NCBI RefSeq assembly: GCF_010500215.1
Contig: NZ_JAAGOY010000004.1
Location: 1,364,001-1,428,000, forward strand
Direction of reading: 5' to 3'
DNA: 64,000 nucleotides
DNA from: Aliiroseovarius sp. PrR006
GTDB lineage: Bacteria; Pseudomonadota; Alphaproteobacteria; Rhodobacterales; Rhodobacteraceae
Below the pieces are notes generated by a model. It was not told where the DNA came from, made no database searches, and saw nothing but the letters and a program-made list of their open reading frames with translations. Shown piece by piece: positions 53,781-62,914 of this stretch. A program made the position numbers and the translations under genes. The number at the start of each line of letters is the position of its first letter. Position 1 is the first letter of the stretch.

Positions 53781-54800
53781 GTGAAAAGCGAACCGCAGAC
53801 AACCTCGGATGAGGGGCTGAAAGCGTCGTCCGACCAGCTGCCGCAACTGGCCTTGCCCCGCAATCCGGGGATGGATTTGGACATGAACTGGGTGCGGGCC
53901 GTGCAGGCCAACACATCCGCCATTGAACGCCGCTGTGCGACCCTATCGGGGCGGCGCAGCGTGAAGAAGGACTATCAGGCCGCATGGCTTCTGAAGGCGA
54001 TCACCATGATCGACCTGACCACCCTATCGGGCGACGATACCGAAGGCCGCGTGCGCCGCCTGTGCGCCAAAGCCGCCCAGCCCGTCCGGCCCGAGATCAT
54101 GGCTGCCCTGGGGATGGAGCCTGTGACCACCGGCGCCGTGTGCGTCTATCACGACATGATCGAGACCGCCGTGTCGTCCCTGAAATCGCTTGGTGTAACC
54201 ATGCCGGTCGCCGCTGTGTCGACGGGCTTCCCGGCTGGCCTTAGCCCCTATCACCTGCGGGTCGAGGAAATCCGCGAAAGCGTGCGCGCCGGTGCCGAGG
54301 AGATCGACATCGTGATCTCGCGCCGCCATGTTTTAACCGGCAACTGGCAGGCTCTGTATGACGAGATGCGCGACTTCCGCGAAGCCTGTGGCGATGCCCA
54401 CGTGAAAGCCATTCTGGCGACCGGAGAGCTGGGCAGCTTGCGCAATGTCGCGCGTGCATCGCTGGTGTGCATGATGGCGGGCGCAGACTTCATCAAGACC
54501 TCGACCGGCAAAGAAAGCGTCAACGCCACCCTGCCCGTCAGCTTGGTCATGATCCGCGCCATTCGCGACTATTTTGACGCCACCGGATACAAGGTGGGCT
54601 ACAAGCCTGCCGGCGGGATTTCGAAGGCCAAGGATGCGCTGGTTTACCTGTCGCTGATCAAGGAAGAGCTGGGCGATGACTGGCTGGACCCGCACCTGTT
54701 CCGCTTCGGCGCCAGCTCGCTTCTGGGCGACATCGAACGCCAGCTGGAACACCACGTGACCGGCCACTACTCGGCCACCTACCGCCATCCGATGGGATAA
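53781..54800 (+). CDS. deoC: Deoxyribose-phosphate aldolase
   Basis: The 339-residue class I aldolase splits 2-deoxyribose 5-phosphate into acetaldehyde and glyceraldehyde 3-phosphate. The Schiff-base Lys region is visible as DFIKTSTGKESVNAT, the second Lys in VGYKPAGGISKAKDA, and the Asp in MIDLTTLSGDD. The N-terminal 65 residues are longer than in E. coli DeoC (259 aa), as is usual in this group. I start at GTG 53781 with AAGGGG eight bases upstream; a GTG nine bases earlier is the alternative. The aldehyde dehydrogenase follows after 10 bases, which accounts for the acetaldehyde. Confidence 0.93.
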   Translation: MKSEPQTTSDEGLKASSDQLPQLALPRNPGMDLDMNWVRAVQANTSAIERRCATLSGRRSVKKDYQAAWLLKAITMIDLTTLSGDDTEGRVRRLCAKAAQPVRPEIMAALGMEPVTTGAVCVYHDMIETAVSSLKSLGVTMPVAAVSTGFPAGLSPYHLRVEEIRESVRAGAEEIDIVISRRHVLTGNWQALYDEMRDFREACGDAHVKAILATGELGSLRNVARASLVCMMAGADFIKTSTGKESVNATLPVSLVMIRAIRDYFDATGYKVGYKPAGGISKAKDALVYLSLIKEELGDDWLDPHLFRFGASSLLGDIERQLEHHVTGHYSATYRHPMG

Positions 54801-54810
54801 GGACAAAGAC

Positions 54811-57162
54811 ATGACCGTGAAAGAAAAATTCGACAGCATGGATTATGGTCCCGCACCGGAAAGCGCGGGCGAGGCGTTAGAGTGGATCGCGGCGCGCGAC
54901 AGTGCGTTTGGCCTTTATATCAACGGCGAAATGACCAAACCGGGCGCGCTGTTCGACAGCCGCAACCCGGCGACGGGCGAGGTTCTGGCGCAGGTCACGC
55001 AAGCCAGCGCAGATGATGTGGACGTGGCGGTGATCGCCGCCCGCAAGGCGCAAAAAAGCTGGGGGGCTCTGCCCGGCCATGCCCGCGCAAAATACCTCTA
55101 TGCGCTGGCGCGTCTGGTGCAGAAGCATTCGCGCCTTTTCGCCGTGCTGGAAAGCATGGACAATGGCAAGCCGATCCGCGAAAGCCGCGACATCGACATC
55201 CCACTGGTCACGCGTCACTTCTATTACCATGCAGGCATGGCGCAACTTCAGGACGCCGAGCTTCCCAACCGCGAGGCCTTGGGTGTCTGTGGCCAGATCA
55301 TCCCTTGGAACTTCCCGCTTCTGATGCTCGCGTGGAAAATCGCGCCCGCAATTGCGATGGGCAACACGGTGGTGCTGAAGCCCGCCGAGTATACCTCGCT
55401 GACCGCACTTCTGTTTGCGCAAATCTGTGACGAAGCCGGACTGCCCAAAGGCGTCGTGAACATCGTGACCGGTGACGGTCGCGTGGGCGAGGCGATTGGG
55501 ACCCATGAAGGCATCGACAAAATCGCCTTCACCGGGTCCACCAATGTAGGCCGCCACATCCGCCGCGCAACCGCCGGGTCGGGCAAGTCGCTGACGTTGG
55601 AGCTGGGCGGCAAGTCGCCCTACATCGTGTTCGACGACGCCGATCTGGATAGCGCGGTTGAGGGTCTGGTCGACGCGATCTGGTTCAATCAGGGCCAAGT
55701 CTGCTGCGCAGGCTCGCGCCTGATCGTGCAGGAGGGCATCGCGGATCGCTTCTATGCCAAGCTGAAAGCCCGCATGGGCAAGCTGCGGATTGGCGACCCG
55801 CTGGACAAATCCATTGATGTCGGCGCCGTGGTCGACCCGATTCAGCATCAACGGATCACCGATATGGTGAACGCAGGCGCGGGCGAAGGCGAGCTTTACC
55901 AAGCCCCCTGCCCGCTTCCCGATCAGGGCTGCTTCTATCCGCCCACGCTGATCACCGGATTGTCCTCGGCCTCGACCCTGATGCAGGAAGAGATCTTCGG
56001 CCCGGTACTGGCCGCAACCACTTTCCGCACGCCGGGTGAGGCGGTCGAGATCGCCAACAACACCCGCTACGGGCTGGCAGCCTCGGTCTGGTCCGAGAAT
56101 GTGAACCTGACGCTGGACATCGCCCCGAAACTGGCCGCTGGCGTGGTCTGGGTGAACGGCACCAACATGTTTGATGCGGCTGCTGGTTTCGGGGGCGTGC
56201 GCGAAAGCGGGTTTGGGCGCGAAGGCGGATGGGAAGGACTGCAGGCCTATACCAAGCCGCGCGGCAAAGCTGTGGCATTGAAGCCGGTTGCCCCCGTAGC
56301 CGCCCCGAAGGACGCCAAGGTAGATGCGCTGGACCGTACTGCCAAGTTCTATGTCGGCGGCAAGCAGGCGCGCCCAGATGGCGGGTACAGCCAAGCAATT
56401 TGGGCGAAATCCGGCACGCTTCTGGGCCATGTGGGTATCGCCAATCGCAAGGACATCCGCAACGCGGTCGAGGCAGCGACGGCCGCCAAAGGGTGGGCGA
56501 AAACCACCGGGCATGCCCGCGCGCAGATCCTCTATTACATCGGCGAGAACCTCTCGGCCCGTGCAGGCGAGTTCGCCGCCCGGATCGACGCCATGACTGG
56601 CGGCAAGTCCGGCAAGAAGGAAGTTGAGGCCGCCATCTCGCGCCTGTTCACCTATGCCGCATGGGCTGACAAGTTCGACGGCGCTGCCAAACCCGTACCG
56701 ATGCGCGGTGTGGCGCTGGCGATGAACGAACCGGTGGGTGTGATCGGCGGGTTCTGCCCGGACGAAGCGCCGCTTCTGGGCCTCGTGTCCCTGATGGCGC
56801 CCGCGATTGCGATGGGCAACCGCGTGGTGCTGGCAGCCTCACAACCCTACCCGCTGGCGGCCACGGATTTCTATCAGGTGCTGGACACCTCGGACGTCCC
56901 CAGCGGCGTGGTGAACATCATCATCGGCGATCACGTCACGCTGGCCGCCCCCTTGGCCGGTCACTTGGGCGTGGATGCGATCTGGTCGCATTCCGGCGCC
57001 GACATCTCGGCCACGGTCGAGCTGGAAAGCGCCGGCAACCTGAAGCGCAGCTGGGTCAACAACGCCAAAGCGCGGGACTGGATGGGCGCTGCCGGTGAAG
57101 GGCGAGAGTTCCTGAGCCACGCGACCGAGGTGAAGACCGTCTGGGTACCCTACGGCGAATAA
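54811..57162 (+). CDS. Two-domain aldehyde dehydrogenase
   Basis: The 783-residue protein is a full ALDH (about 1-490: IIPWNFPLLMLAWKIAPA, FTGSTNVGRHI, LELGGKSPYIV and catalytic Cys in FNQGQVCCAG) fused to a second, shortened ALDH-like domain (about 505-783: GVIGGFCPDEAPLLG, VNIIIGDH) that has the NAD-fold elements but no catalytic Cys segment. It probably oxidises the acetaldehyde made by DeoC to acetate; the second domain may stabilise the enzyme or control oligomer state. The gene lies 10 bases after deoC, and a strong bidirectional terminator follows. Confidence 0.9.
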   Translation: MTVKEKFDSMDYGPAPESAGEALEWIAARDSAFGLYINGEMTKPGALFDSRNPATGEVLAQVTQASADDVDVAVIAARKAQKSWGALPGHARAKYLYALARLVQKHSRLFAVLESMDNGKPIRESRDIDIPLVTRHFYYHAGMAQLQDAELPNREALGVCGQIIPWNFPLLMLAWKIAPAIAMGNTVVLKPAEYTSLTALLFAQICDEAGLPKGVVNIVTGDGRVGEAIGTHEGIDKIAFTGSTNVGRHIRRATAGSGKSLTLELGGKSPYIVFDDADLDSAVEGLVDAIWFNQGQVCCAGSRLIVQEGIADRFYAKLKARMGKLRIGDPLDKSIDVGAVVDPIQHQRITDMVNAGAGEGELYQAPCPLPDQGCFYPPTLITGLSSASTLMQEEIFGPVLAATTFRTPGEAVEIANNTRYGLAASVWSENVNLTLDIAPKLAAGVVWVNGTNMFDAAAGFGGVRESGFGREGGWEGLQAYTKPRGKAVALKPVAPVAAPKDAKVDALDRTAKFYVGGKQARPDGGYSQAIWAKSGTLLGHVGIANRKDIRNAVEAATAAKGWAKTTGHARAQILYYIGENLSARAGEFAARIDAMTGGKSGKKEVEAAISRLFTYAAWADKFDGAAKPVPMRGVALAMNEPVGVIGGFCPDEAPLLGLVSLMAPAIAMGNRVVLAASQPYPLAATDFYQVLDTSDVPSGVVNIIIGDHVTLAAPLAGHLGVDAIWSHSGADISATVELESAGNLKRSWVNNAKARDWMGAAGEGREFLSHATEVKTVWVPYGE

Positions 57163-57183
57163 CCCGCCCCATCAAAAAGCAGA

Positions 57184-57218
57184 AGCGCCGCGCGAGGGTC
57201 TCTCGCGCGGCGCTTTTT
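57184..57218. terminator. Bidirectional intrinsic terminator between the aldehyde dehydrogenase and DUF1523 genes
   Basis: AGCGCCGCGCGAG (57184-57196) pairs perfectly over 13 bp with CTCGCGCGGCGCT (57202-57214) around GGTCT. TTTTT follows on the plus strand (57214-57218), and AAAAAGCAG on the left gives T-rich sequence on the minus strand, so it can serve both converging operons. Confidence 0.9.
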
Positions 57219-57235
57219 CATGCAGCCATAAGCGC

Positions 57236-57916
57236 TTACTTCTTCTTGCGCCACGTCCCCAGCCAGCGGGACACGCGACCCTTAGCTTCATCAGCGCGGG
57301 CATCGACGGCATCCCATGCCTCACTGGCATCCTCAATCGCGGGGTCGATCGAGCGCTGGCGGAACTGCCGCCACAGCGCGCGCACAAAGCCCAGCGCGAC
57401 GGCGAGGAACAGGAAGAAGGCGATGTTGAACCACGGAATGATTGTCACGTCCGGCCCGGCCACGGGGCGAATGCCCACAGCGTTCGGGAAAGTCGACAGC
57501 AGCTCGTTCCGCCAGCCGTAATGCGTGATCACCGCCCATTTTGGCTCTTCCGCAGTCGAGCGAAGGTCGTCGACTTCAGTCTGCAAGCTGGCGGTGTCAA
57601 ACTTGAAATAGAACGGCCAAGACCAGCCGGTATCCTCGTTACGATAGACCATGACCTCGTCCGCATCCGCGCGAATGAAGCCCAGCAGATAGGTCTTCTT
57701 TTTCACCGTCTGTACGAACTGCACATCACGGTTGATCAGGCCTGCGGATTGGTCATCCGGTTTGGACCAGAAAATCCGGGTCCAGTCGTCCAGATCCTGA
57801 CGTTCCTGATAGGTGTTCACAACACGCACCACGTCATGTTGCGGCAGCGTGTAATGCAGCACGCCAAACAGGATAAGCGCGATCAGGCTGCGGATGATGA
57901 TACGGAAACGGCGCAT
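57236..57916 (-). CDS. DUF1523 family membrane protein
   Basis: The 226-residue protein has an N-terminal TM (residues 9-25) and a second one near 163-182 (IPWFNIAFFLFLAVALGFV), with a conserved exported-side domain between: LHYTLPQHDVVRVVNTYQER, DVQFVQTV, VMVYRNEDTGWSWPFYFKF and HYGWRNELLSTFPNAV. This is the DUF1523 pattern, known to me mainly from Rhodobacterales; its function is unknown. The C-terminal tail is basic (WRKKK) and cytosolic. It is the last gene of the operon starting at the window edge, eight bases after the small membrane protein. Confidence 0.88.
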   Translation of the reverse strand: MRRFRIIIRSLIALILFGVLHYTLPQHDVVRVVNTYQERQDLDDWTRIFWSKPDDQSAGLINRDVQFVQTVKKKTYLLGFIRADADEVMVYRNEDTGWSWPFYFKFDTASLQTEVDDLRSTAEEPKWAVITHYGWRNELLSTFPNAVGIRPVAGPDVTIIPWFNIAFFLFLAVALGFVRALWRQFRQRSIDPAIEDASEAWDAVDARADEAKGRVSRWLGTWRKKK

Positions 57917-57924
57917 ATTAAACC

Positions 57925-58191
57925 TCAGTTAATAAGTATAATCGACAGCAGTACCAGCAGCGCAGGCACCACATAAACCAGCAAGATCAGCTTGGGGCGG
58001 AAGCTTTTTTGATAGTCCTCCATCCCCTCGCGCAACCACGCTTCGCGGTCGCTTTCATTGCCATTGGGATGTTCTTCGGCCCACTGTTCTTCCAGCTTTT
58101 CCAGACGGACCGAGCGGGAATAGAGGCTGACCAGCAGATAGATGATGCTAAGCCCCACAAAGCCGAAAATGATCAGACGTAGAAATCCCAT
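57925..58191 (-). CDS. Small two-TM membrane protein
   Basis: The 88-residue product has TM segments at about 3-22 and 68-86, joined by a highly charged stretch (EKLEEQWAEEHPNGNESDREAWLREG). Both ends are probably on the same side. I start it at ATG 58191 (MGFLRLIIFGF), two bases after the previous stop and with AAAGG upstream, rather than at an earlier ATG inside the DUF6638-like gene. Family not recognised; conserved position between the DUF6638-like and DUF1523 genes would suggest a shared role. Confidence 0.78.
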   Translation of the reverse strand: MGFLRLIIFGFVGLSIIYLLVSLYSRSVRLEKLEEQWAEEHPNGNESDREAWLREGMEDYQKSFRPKLILLVYVVPALLVLLSIILIN

Positions 58192-58193
58192 CC

Positions 58194-59555
58194 CTATTTT
58201 CCTTTCACCGCGCCCCAAGGGCCGACCATTTCAATCACTTGCTCACGCGTACGTTTGCGCGTCGTCGTCGGCACTTTCAGCGCGTCTTTGCGCCCGCCAA
58301 ACAGCTTATCACGGGCACCGGCCTTATTTGCCATATAGTCACGATGCAGGAACTCTGCCACAAACTCGCGTTTTTCGTCAGGCCATGTGGCGTAGGAGGC
58401 ATAGAAAAGCTCTTTGTGGCAGATGAACAGCTGGCGGAAGTCCATCGGTGCCAATTCGGACAGAAGACGGTTGATCAAGTCGCGATCTGGATGATCAGGC
58501 CGCGCGCGCAGGGTGTAAAAATAGGCCGGATGACGGCTGTCGATCCGCGGCCATTGCCCGCCCGCCTCGGCCCAGCGCACAAGTGCTGCCAGCCCGTGGA
58601 AGGCCTGCGGCAGATTACGTCCCATCCGCTGCGCCACGTGCCGCAAGGTGCGCGAGGACATGTCGCCCAGCTCCATCCCGGCCGAGGTCGAGGCGTCCAC
58701 CAAGATGAACTCCATCTTCTGACGCAGAATTCGCGCGCCCGCTGCACCGCGCTCACGCACCAGCGGCTCGACCAGATCGTTCTTGCGCAGGAAGCTGGCG
58801 ATGCGGTTGGGCTCGGTCGTGTCGACAAAGGGCAGACGGGGGAAGCGTTCCATCCGGTCCTTATCGCCCGAGACCACCACGCAGGGGCTTTCCACATCGC
58901 GAAAGATGTACAGCCCGCCGAAATGCGCCGTCCAGAAATTGCCCTGCTCGTATTCCTGCACGCCCAGATCGACCGGAACCTTGGTCACGTCCCCGGTTTC
59001 GCGGGCCAGATCGATCATCTCGGCAATCAGATCATCGTCATACCACGCGTTCGGCGCGGTCTGGAAATAGTCGATCTTTTCGGCCAGCACGCGGGCGTTT
59101 TTGACGTGGCTTTGGGTTGTATCGGCCTCGATCACGATCTTGCGGATGTCGAACAGCCGCGACGGGTCGGAGATATCATAGACCGAGTTCATCAGCTCGC
59201 CCGCCACCGCGTCATGGGCGGTCAGCGCAAAAAGCTTCGCCTCGTTATCCGCAATGAACTGCCGCAGGATCCCGCGCGAGGTCGAGAACATGGCGTTCAA
59301 GAGCGGCGCCTTCTTCTGGTCCACCGTCAGAATGATGAACTGCCGATTGCAGCCATTGGGGTTCAGGTAGAGCGGATCGTTCAGCTCCTCCCCCACCTCA
59401 GGCGAGAAGCCGGAAATGTCTATGTGAAACTCAGTCAGCCCGGTGCGCTTGCCCGCAAGGGAATGCAGCGCGCGGTTATACCGCTCGATCAGCGCAGGGC
59501 TGTCGACCCGGATCAGATTGCCAAACATGAGGCCGCGTTGGATGAGGCGTTTCAT
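58194..59555 (-). CDS. DUF6638-like protein
   Basis: The 453-residue soluble protein starts MKRLIQRGLMFGNLIRVDSP and includes AALTEF-type and DISGFSPEVGEELNDPLYLNP segments, then VVSGDKDRMERFPRLPFVD and, near the end, FICHKELFYASYATWPDEKREFV (each visible in the translation; the last given here as KELFYASYATWPDEKR). I recognise it as the DUF6638 type seen in roseobacters, unknown function. Its ATG overlaps the stop of the AT-rich two-TM gene upstream (ATGA). That coupling matters: the host operon is now translated through the inserted pair. Confidence 0.75.
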   Translation of the reverse strand: MKRLIQRGLMFGNLIRVDSPALIERYNRALHSLAGKRTGLTEFHIDISGFSPEVGEELNDPLYLNPNGCNRQFIILTVDQKKAPLLNAMFSTSRGILRQFIADNEAKLFALTAHDAVAGELMNSVYDISDPSRLFDIRKIVIEADTTQSHVKNARVLAEKIDYFQTAPNAWYDDDLIAEMIDLARETGDVTKVPVDLGVQEYEQGNFWTAHFGGLYIFRDVESPCVVVSGDKDRMERFPRLPFVDTTEPNRIASFLRKNDLVEPLVRERGAAGARILRQKMEFILVDASTSAGMELGDMSSRTLRHVAQRMGRNLPQAFHGLAALVRWAEAGGQWPRIDSRHPAYFYTLRARPDHPDRDLINRLLSELAPMDFRQLFICHKELFYASYATWPDEKREFVAEFLHRDYMANKAGARDKLFGGRKDALKVPTTTRKRTREQVIEMVGPWGAVKGK

Positions 59556-60094
59556 GCGTATTGGGAGTTCGTGTGCGTTTCTCTAGATGATCTACCCTTG
59601 AAACGATCCAATACAGCTTCGGCTTCCGCAATCCGAATTTCAAAAGTGAAGTCCAACCTAGAGCTATTGTGGTCTACTAGTTGAACCGCACGGGATACAA
59701 TTCGCTCCAGAATTTTGGCCGAAAACTGAATATCGTGTGAAAACTTTTTCTGCTGTGCTCGAGAAGCGATACTAATGATGGGAACAGAGGCGGCTAGTCC
59801 AGCGATAATTCCAATCATCGCGACAAATGAACTTAATTCTACTGAAGCTACGAAGTTCTCGTGCGTGTTTCTAGTTAACAGTCCCACGACCAAGGTTGCT
59901 ACCGTACCTGCAAGAGCGACTGCGATCAGGAGATTACGAAGAGCGACGCCTCGCGATTCCAGCCGTGCTTCAAGCTCCAGCGCCCGTTTTACGTCCTCTG
60001 TGTATTCTTCGAGCAACTTCAGAAGCTCCGCGCGTGCGGAAGAGTAGCTCGTTTCAATCGACGCTAGATCATTTTCATTTTCAAGCGAGTTCAA
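59552..60094 (-). CDS. Two-TM protein with coiled-coil ends, partner of the GTPase-like gene
   Basis: This 180-residue protein has a predicted coiled coil (about 18-50: LLKLLEEYTEDVKRALELEA), two TM segments (about 53-73 and 88-110) and a second helical, charged C-terminal region (FSHDIQFSAKILERIVSRAVQ). Both termini should be cytosolic. It starts at TTG 60094, which overlaps the GTPase gene's TGA (TTGA), so the two are translationally coupled; its own stop overlaps the DUF6638-like ATG. The DNA is clearly AT-richer than its operon neighbours. The build recalls membrane effectors controlled by a nucleotide switch, but I know no matching family. Confidence 0.75.
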   Translation of the reverse strand: MNSLENENDLASIETSYSSARAELLKLLEEYTEDVKRALELEARLESRGVALRNLLIAVALAGTVATLVVGLLTRNTHENFVASVELSSFVAMIGIIAGLAASVPIISIASRAQQKKFSHDIQFSAKILERIVSRAVQLVDHNSSRLDFTFEIRIAEAEAVLDRFKGRSSRETHTNSQYA

Positions 60095-60963
60095 AGCTTT
60101 TTCCCTTCAAGTAGATCATTGAACCTACGAGTTAGATTATACAAGTGCTTGATGTGTTCGTCCAAATCATATCCTGCAGAAGTCGGGGCAAGGATTTGAC
60201 CGTCCGGACCCAAAAAATTTGAAACCACATGCGAAACAGGCACAAAATGATGACTGAAAGCCAATCCGCGAGCACCTAAGTCATTCTCGATTTCTGCCAG
60301 CAACTGAGCATACTCACTACCATCCGCATCAGTATAGTGCTTGATAACCTTCTCTCTGCTGCTCCACCACAAGTCTTGTTTGCCTACGACGGTCATCATC
60401 CACACGTTTCGTTTAACTTCGGATATGCCATCCTTCAATGCATGAAGCCGTTCCAACTCTATCCCGCGTCGCTGCTCAAGATAGGCCTCAAGAAATTTTT
60501 CCTCCGACATCCCCGGCGTAAACAATTCAAACTCTTCAAAGGAACTCAGATCAAAAGAATGGTAGCCAAAGGCGACCAAGTTTATGATCGCCAGCGACTT
60601 TTTCTTCTCTAATGTATCGAAAATCCGCGGCCAAACTTCCGAAACGTACCTTGCCTGTCCAGGGGCAACCAGTAGTCTTGCAGATACTTTCCCAGGAAAT
60701 TGAACGTTTTTCTGCTCGATGTCCGACTCGTAAGTGCTGTCGAAATGAAGCGGATTGTCTGAAGTAATGACGTGAGCAAAGGTGGATTTTCCTGTCCCAC
60801 CTGCACCAAGCACTGCTATTTGAGTTTCACCGTTCAAGATGGCATCCAATGTCCTTTTCGCGTAATTCTTAATCGCCTCCGATTTCGAAACTGCCTTTGC
60901 AAGCTCTATGGCCAGTTTTGCTGGATCTAAGTTTTCCGGCGATAGCCAGTTCGCATCACTCAT
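60091..60963 (-). CDS. P-loop GTPase-like protein
   Basis: This 290-residue protein has a Walker A loop GAGGTGKST at 53-61, a switch-II-like APGQ at 100-103, and a GKQD motif at 194-197 that fits G4 ([N/T]KxD with Gly in first place), the order of motifs for a Ras-like GTPase. There is no Walker B Asp triad of AAA+ type. Residues 155-185 are helical and charged. It starts at ATG 60963, five bases after the AAA+ gene stop, and is coupled to the two-TM gene. Its low GC sets it apart from neighbours. Function unknown; a nucleotide switch driving the membrane protein is an inference. Confidence 0.78.
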   Translation of the reverse strand: MSDANWLSPENLDPAKLAIELAKAVSKSEAIKNYAKRTLDAILNGETQIAVLGAGGTGKSTFAHVITSDNPLHFDSTYESDIEQKNVQFPGKVSARLLVAPGQARYVSEVWPRIFDTLEKKKSLAIINLVAFGYHSFDLSSFEEFELFTPGMSEEKFLEAYLEQRRGIELERLHALKDGISEVKRNVWMMTVVGKQDLWWSSREKVIKHYTDADGSEYAQLLAEIENDLGARGLAFSHHFVPVSHVVSNFLGPDGQILAPTSAGYDLDEHIKHLYNLTRRFNDLLEGKKL

Positions 60964-60968
60964 GAATT

Positions 60969-62897
60969 CTACTCCTCTAAATACCTTTTCTTCGCCTCTT
61001 CCTGACGGCCAAGGTCTCGGACCATTGCCTCGATGGCGACCTCGTCGGATTTGTCGGCATAGCGGAATTCTGAATCGGCGTAGCGGTTGACCTCTTGGAT
61101 CACCATGTCGGTGGTGATGGGCACGCGCAGTTCAGAAATCATGTCTTTCTTGGTGTCATAGTCTTTGACCAAGAACAGTTCGGGGTTTTCCATCCATTCG
61201 TCGGGCAGCTCAAAGTCCATCGCGCGGACTTTCACCGCGTCGGTGATGTTCTTGATCGAGCGGCCCGTGAAGCGCTCGTCGGCTTCCTGAATGCCTTTCA
61301 GATAGGTGCCGATTTTTGCGATATCGTCCAGCTCTCCGATCTGGTCATAGACCTTGTCAAAGACGTTCATCAGGCCGGTTTCCTGCGGCTTGTTATGCGC
61401 CTCGAAGCTGCGGGCGACAGCGGATTTGATTTCCTGCGCGCCGTACAGGTCGTGGTTCCCCAGCGGGATGTCGTGGTTCTTGCCCATGAGCAGATGCAGG
61501 ATGTCGATATAGTCCTCGCGCGTTTGGGGACCATCCACCAAGAAGCGCGCGCCGGCGCGTTGGCGCAGGGCGTCGTCCACGTTCTCGGGATAGTTCGAGA
61601 ACATGCCGAAGGTGCAGTTCCCGCGCACTACGGTGTTAGCGCCCGCGAAGCTTTCCATCAGAACCGCCGTGACCTCTTGCTGACCGGCCGAGGATTGACG
61701 ATCCCCGCGTTTGCCCGCGATCTGGTCGATGTCATCCACGGTGCCAAAGCCGATCACATTGGGGTCGAGCACGTTGTTGATAAATGCCTTGGCGTTCTGG
61801 CCCGACTTGCCCTGATAGCTGTCGATATTGTCGATGCCGAAATTCTGGTACCGGAACGGATAGCCCGCCACCGCGCAGTAGTCATTGATCAGCCCGGCCA
61901 TCATCTGGATCAGCGTGGTTTTACCCGTGCCCGGCTTGCCGTCGCCCATGAAGGTGAAGATGAAGCCACCCAGTTCCGCGAAGGGGTTCAGTTTGCGGTC
62001 GAAGTCATAGGCCATCAGCATCTTGGCCAGCTTCATCGCTTGGTATTTCGCGATGTGGTTGCCCACGACTTGATGCGGTTTCTTGAAGGTCATCGTCAGT
62101 TTCGAGCCGCGATGGGCGCGGGGCGGCGTGAAGCCCGAGATGGTCAGATCATCTGCCTCGACCCGGTAGTTGGCCGAGGTGAACGGACCAAGGTGGCTGG
62201 CTGTTTGGGCACGAAGCGCGACCTTCTCCATCAGCTGTTCGACATAGGCCAGCACCGTGGGCACCAGCTTGTCTTCGGAGGTCACGAAGGTGGCAAGCTC
62301 CTGATCCAGCTCCCACAATGCGCCATTCAGGGCGAGTGGGGCGTTGTCGGTCAGGATCTCTTCGACCGCGCCGACCTCAATCGGGGTTCCGCTGGCGTGG
62401 TCAGCCAGAAGGTACGAGGTCGCGTTGCCGAAGACGTAAAGGACGATCAGCGCCTCGGCGGTCAGAAGTTCCGAGAACGCAGTGGATTTGTCTGCGCCTA
62501 GACGGCCCTCGAGGTTCGCGCGACGCAGGGCGGCGAGTTCGGTTTGCTCGGCAAACCCCTCACCCACCGCCAAAGCAATCGCAATGGCGCGGCGCAGCGT
62601 GTGCAGGACGGTTGCCTGCATGGGGGACACCAGCGGATCATCCCCGTCCGAGCCTTCGATCCGTTCGACCAGATGCACGCCTTCGGGCCGCGCGGTGGAC
62701 CGCGTGACCAGACCCGGCGTGGTCGACCGGAACCGTCGCGCGCGTCCAATGCCGGGGCTGCGTTCCGCCTTGGGCGCTTCCTTCGGCTTGGCAATCCGGG
62801 GCGTGTGATCGAACCCGTCCAGATGCCCCGCCGCAGCCGCATAATGCGCGCGGATTTCCTCTTCGCGAAGCTCCATCAGATCAGCGGGGTGAGACAT
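60969..62897 (-). CDS. AAA+ ATPase of unknown pathway
   Basis: The 642-residue protein has a long N-terminal region (1-300, with EEEIRAHYAAAAGHLDGFD and a proline/basic linker, then a helical domain) and a C-terminal AAA+ module: Walker A GDGKPGTGKTTL (about 318), Walker B GFGTVDDIDQ (about 379), a sensor region GMFSNYPENVDDALRQRAGAR and helical lid. It resembles roseobacter AAA ATPases in operons with DUF6638 and DUF1523 genes; the pathway is unknown. It may remodel a protein complex, perhaps one involving the product of the next gene. It follows the edge gene by 17 bases. Confidence 0.85.
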   Translation of the reverse strand: MSHPADLMELREEEIRAHYAAAAGHLDGFDHTPRIAKPKEAPKAERSPGIGRARRFRSTTPGLVTRSTARPEGVHLVERIEGSDGDDPLVSPMQATVLHTLRRAIAIALAVGEGFAEQTELAALRRANLEGRLGADKSTAFSELLTAEALIVLYVFGNATSYLLADHASGTPIEVGAVEEILTDNAPLALNGALWELDQELATFVTSEDKLVPTVLAYVEQLMEKVALRAQTASHLGPFTSANYRVEADDLTISGFTPPRAHRGSKLTMTFKKPHQVVGNHIAKYQAMKLAKMLMAYDFDRKLNPFAELGGFIFTFMGDGKPGTGKTTLIQMMAGLINDYCAVAGYPFRYQNFGIDNIDSYQGKSGQNAKAFINNVLDPNVIGFGTVDDIDQIAGKRGDRQSSAGQQEVTAVLMESFAGANTVVRGNCTFGMFSNYPENVDDALRQRAGARFLVDGPQTREDYIDILHLLMGKNHDIPLGNHDLYGAQEIKSAVARSFEAHNKPQETGLMNVFDKVYDQIGELDDIAKIGTYLKGIQEADERFTGRSIKNITDAVKVRAMDFELPDEWMENPELFLVKDYDTKKDMISELRVPITTDMVIQEVNRYADSEFRYADKSDEVAIEAMVRDLGRQEEAKKRYLEE

Positions 62898-62914
62898 GAA
62901 ATACTCCTAAAAAA

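Noticed and set aside
54877-56514. Long open frame antisense to the aldehyde dehydrogenase gene
   Set aside because: It mirrors the codon pattern of a strongly coding plus-strand gene with clear ALDH motifs; the antisense product has no recognisable domain and no start context.
58239-59684. Open frame antisense to the DUF6638-like gene
   Set aside because: It crosses the gene border into the AT-rich pair and shows no motif; a shadow.
61095-62501. Long open frame antisense to the AAA+ ATPase gene
   Set aside because: The sense gene has Walker A and B motifs and operon context; the antisense frame has none.
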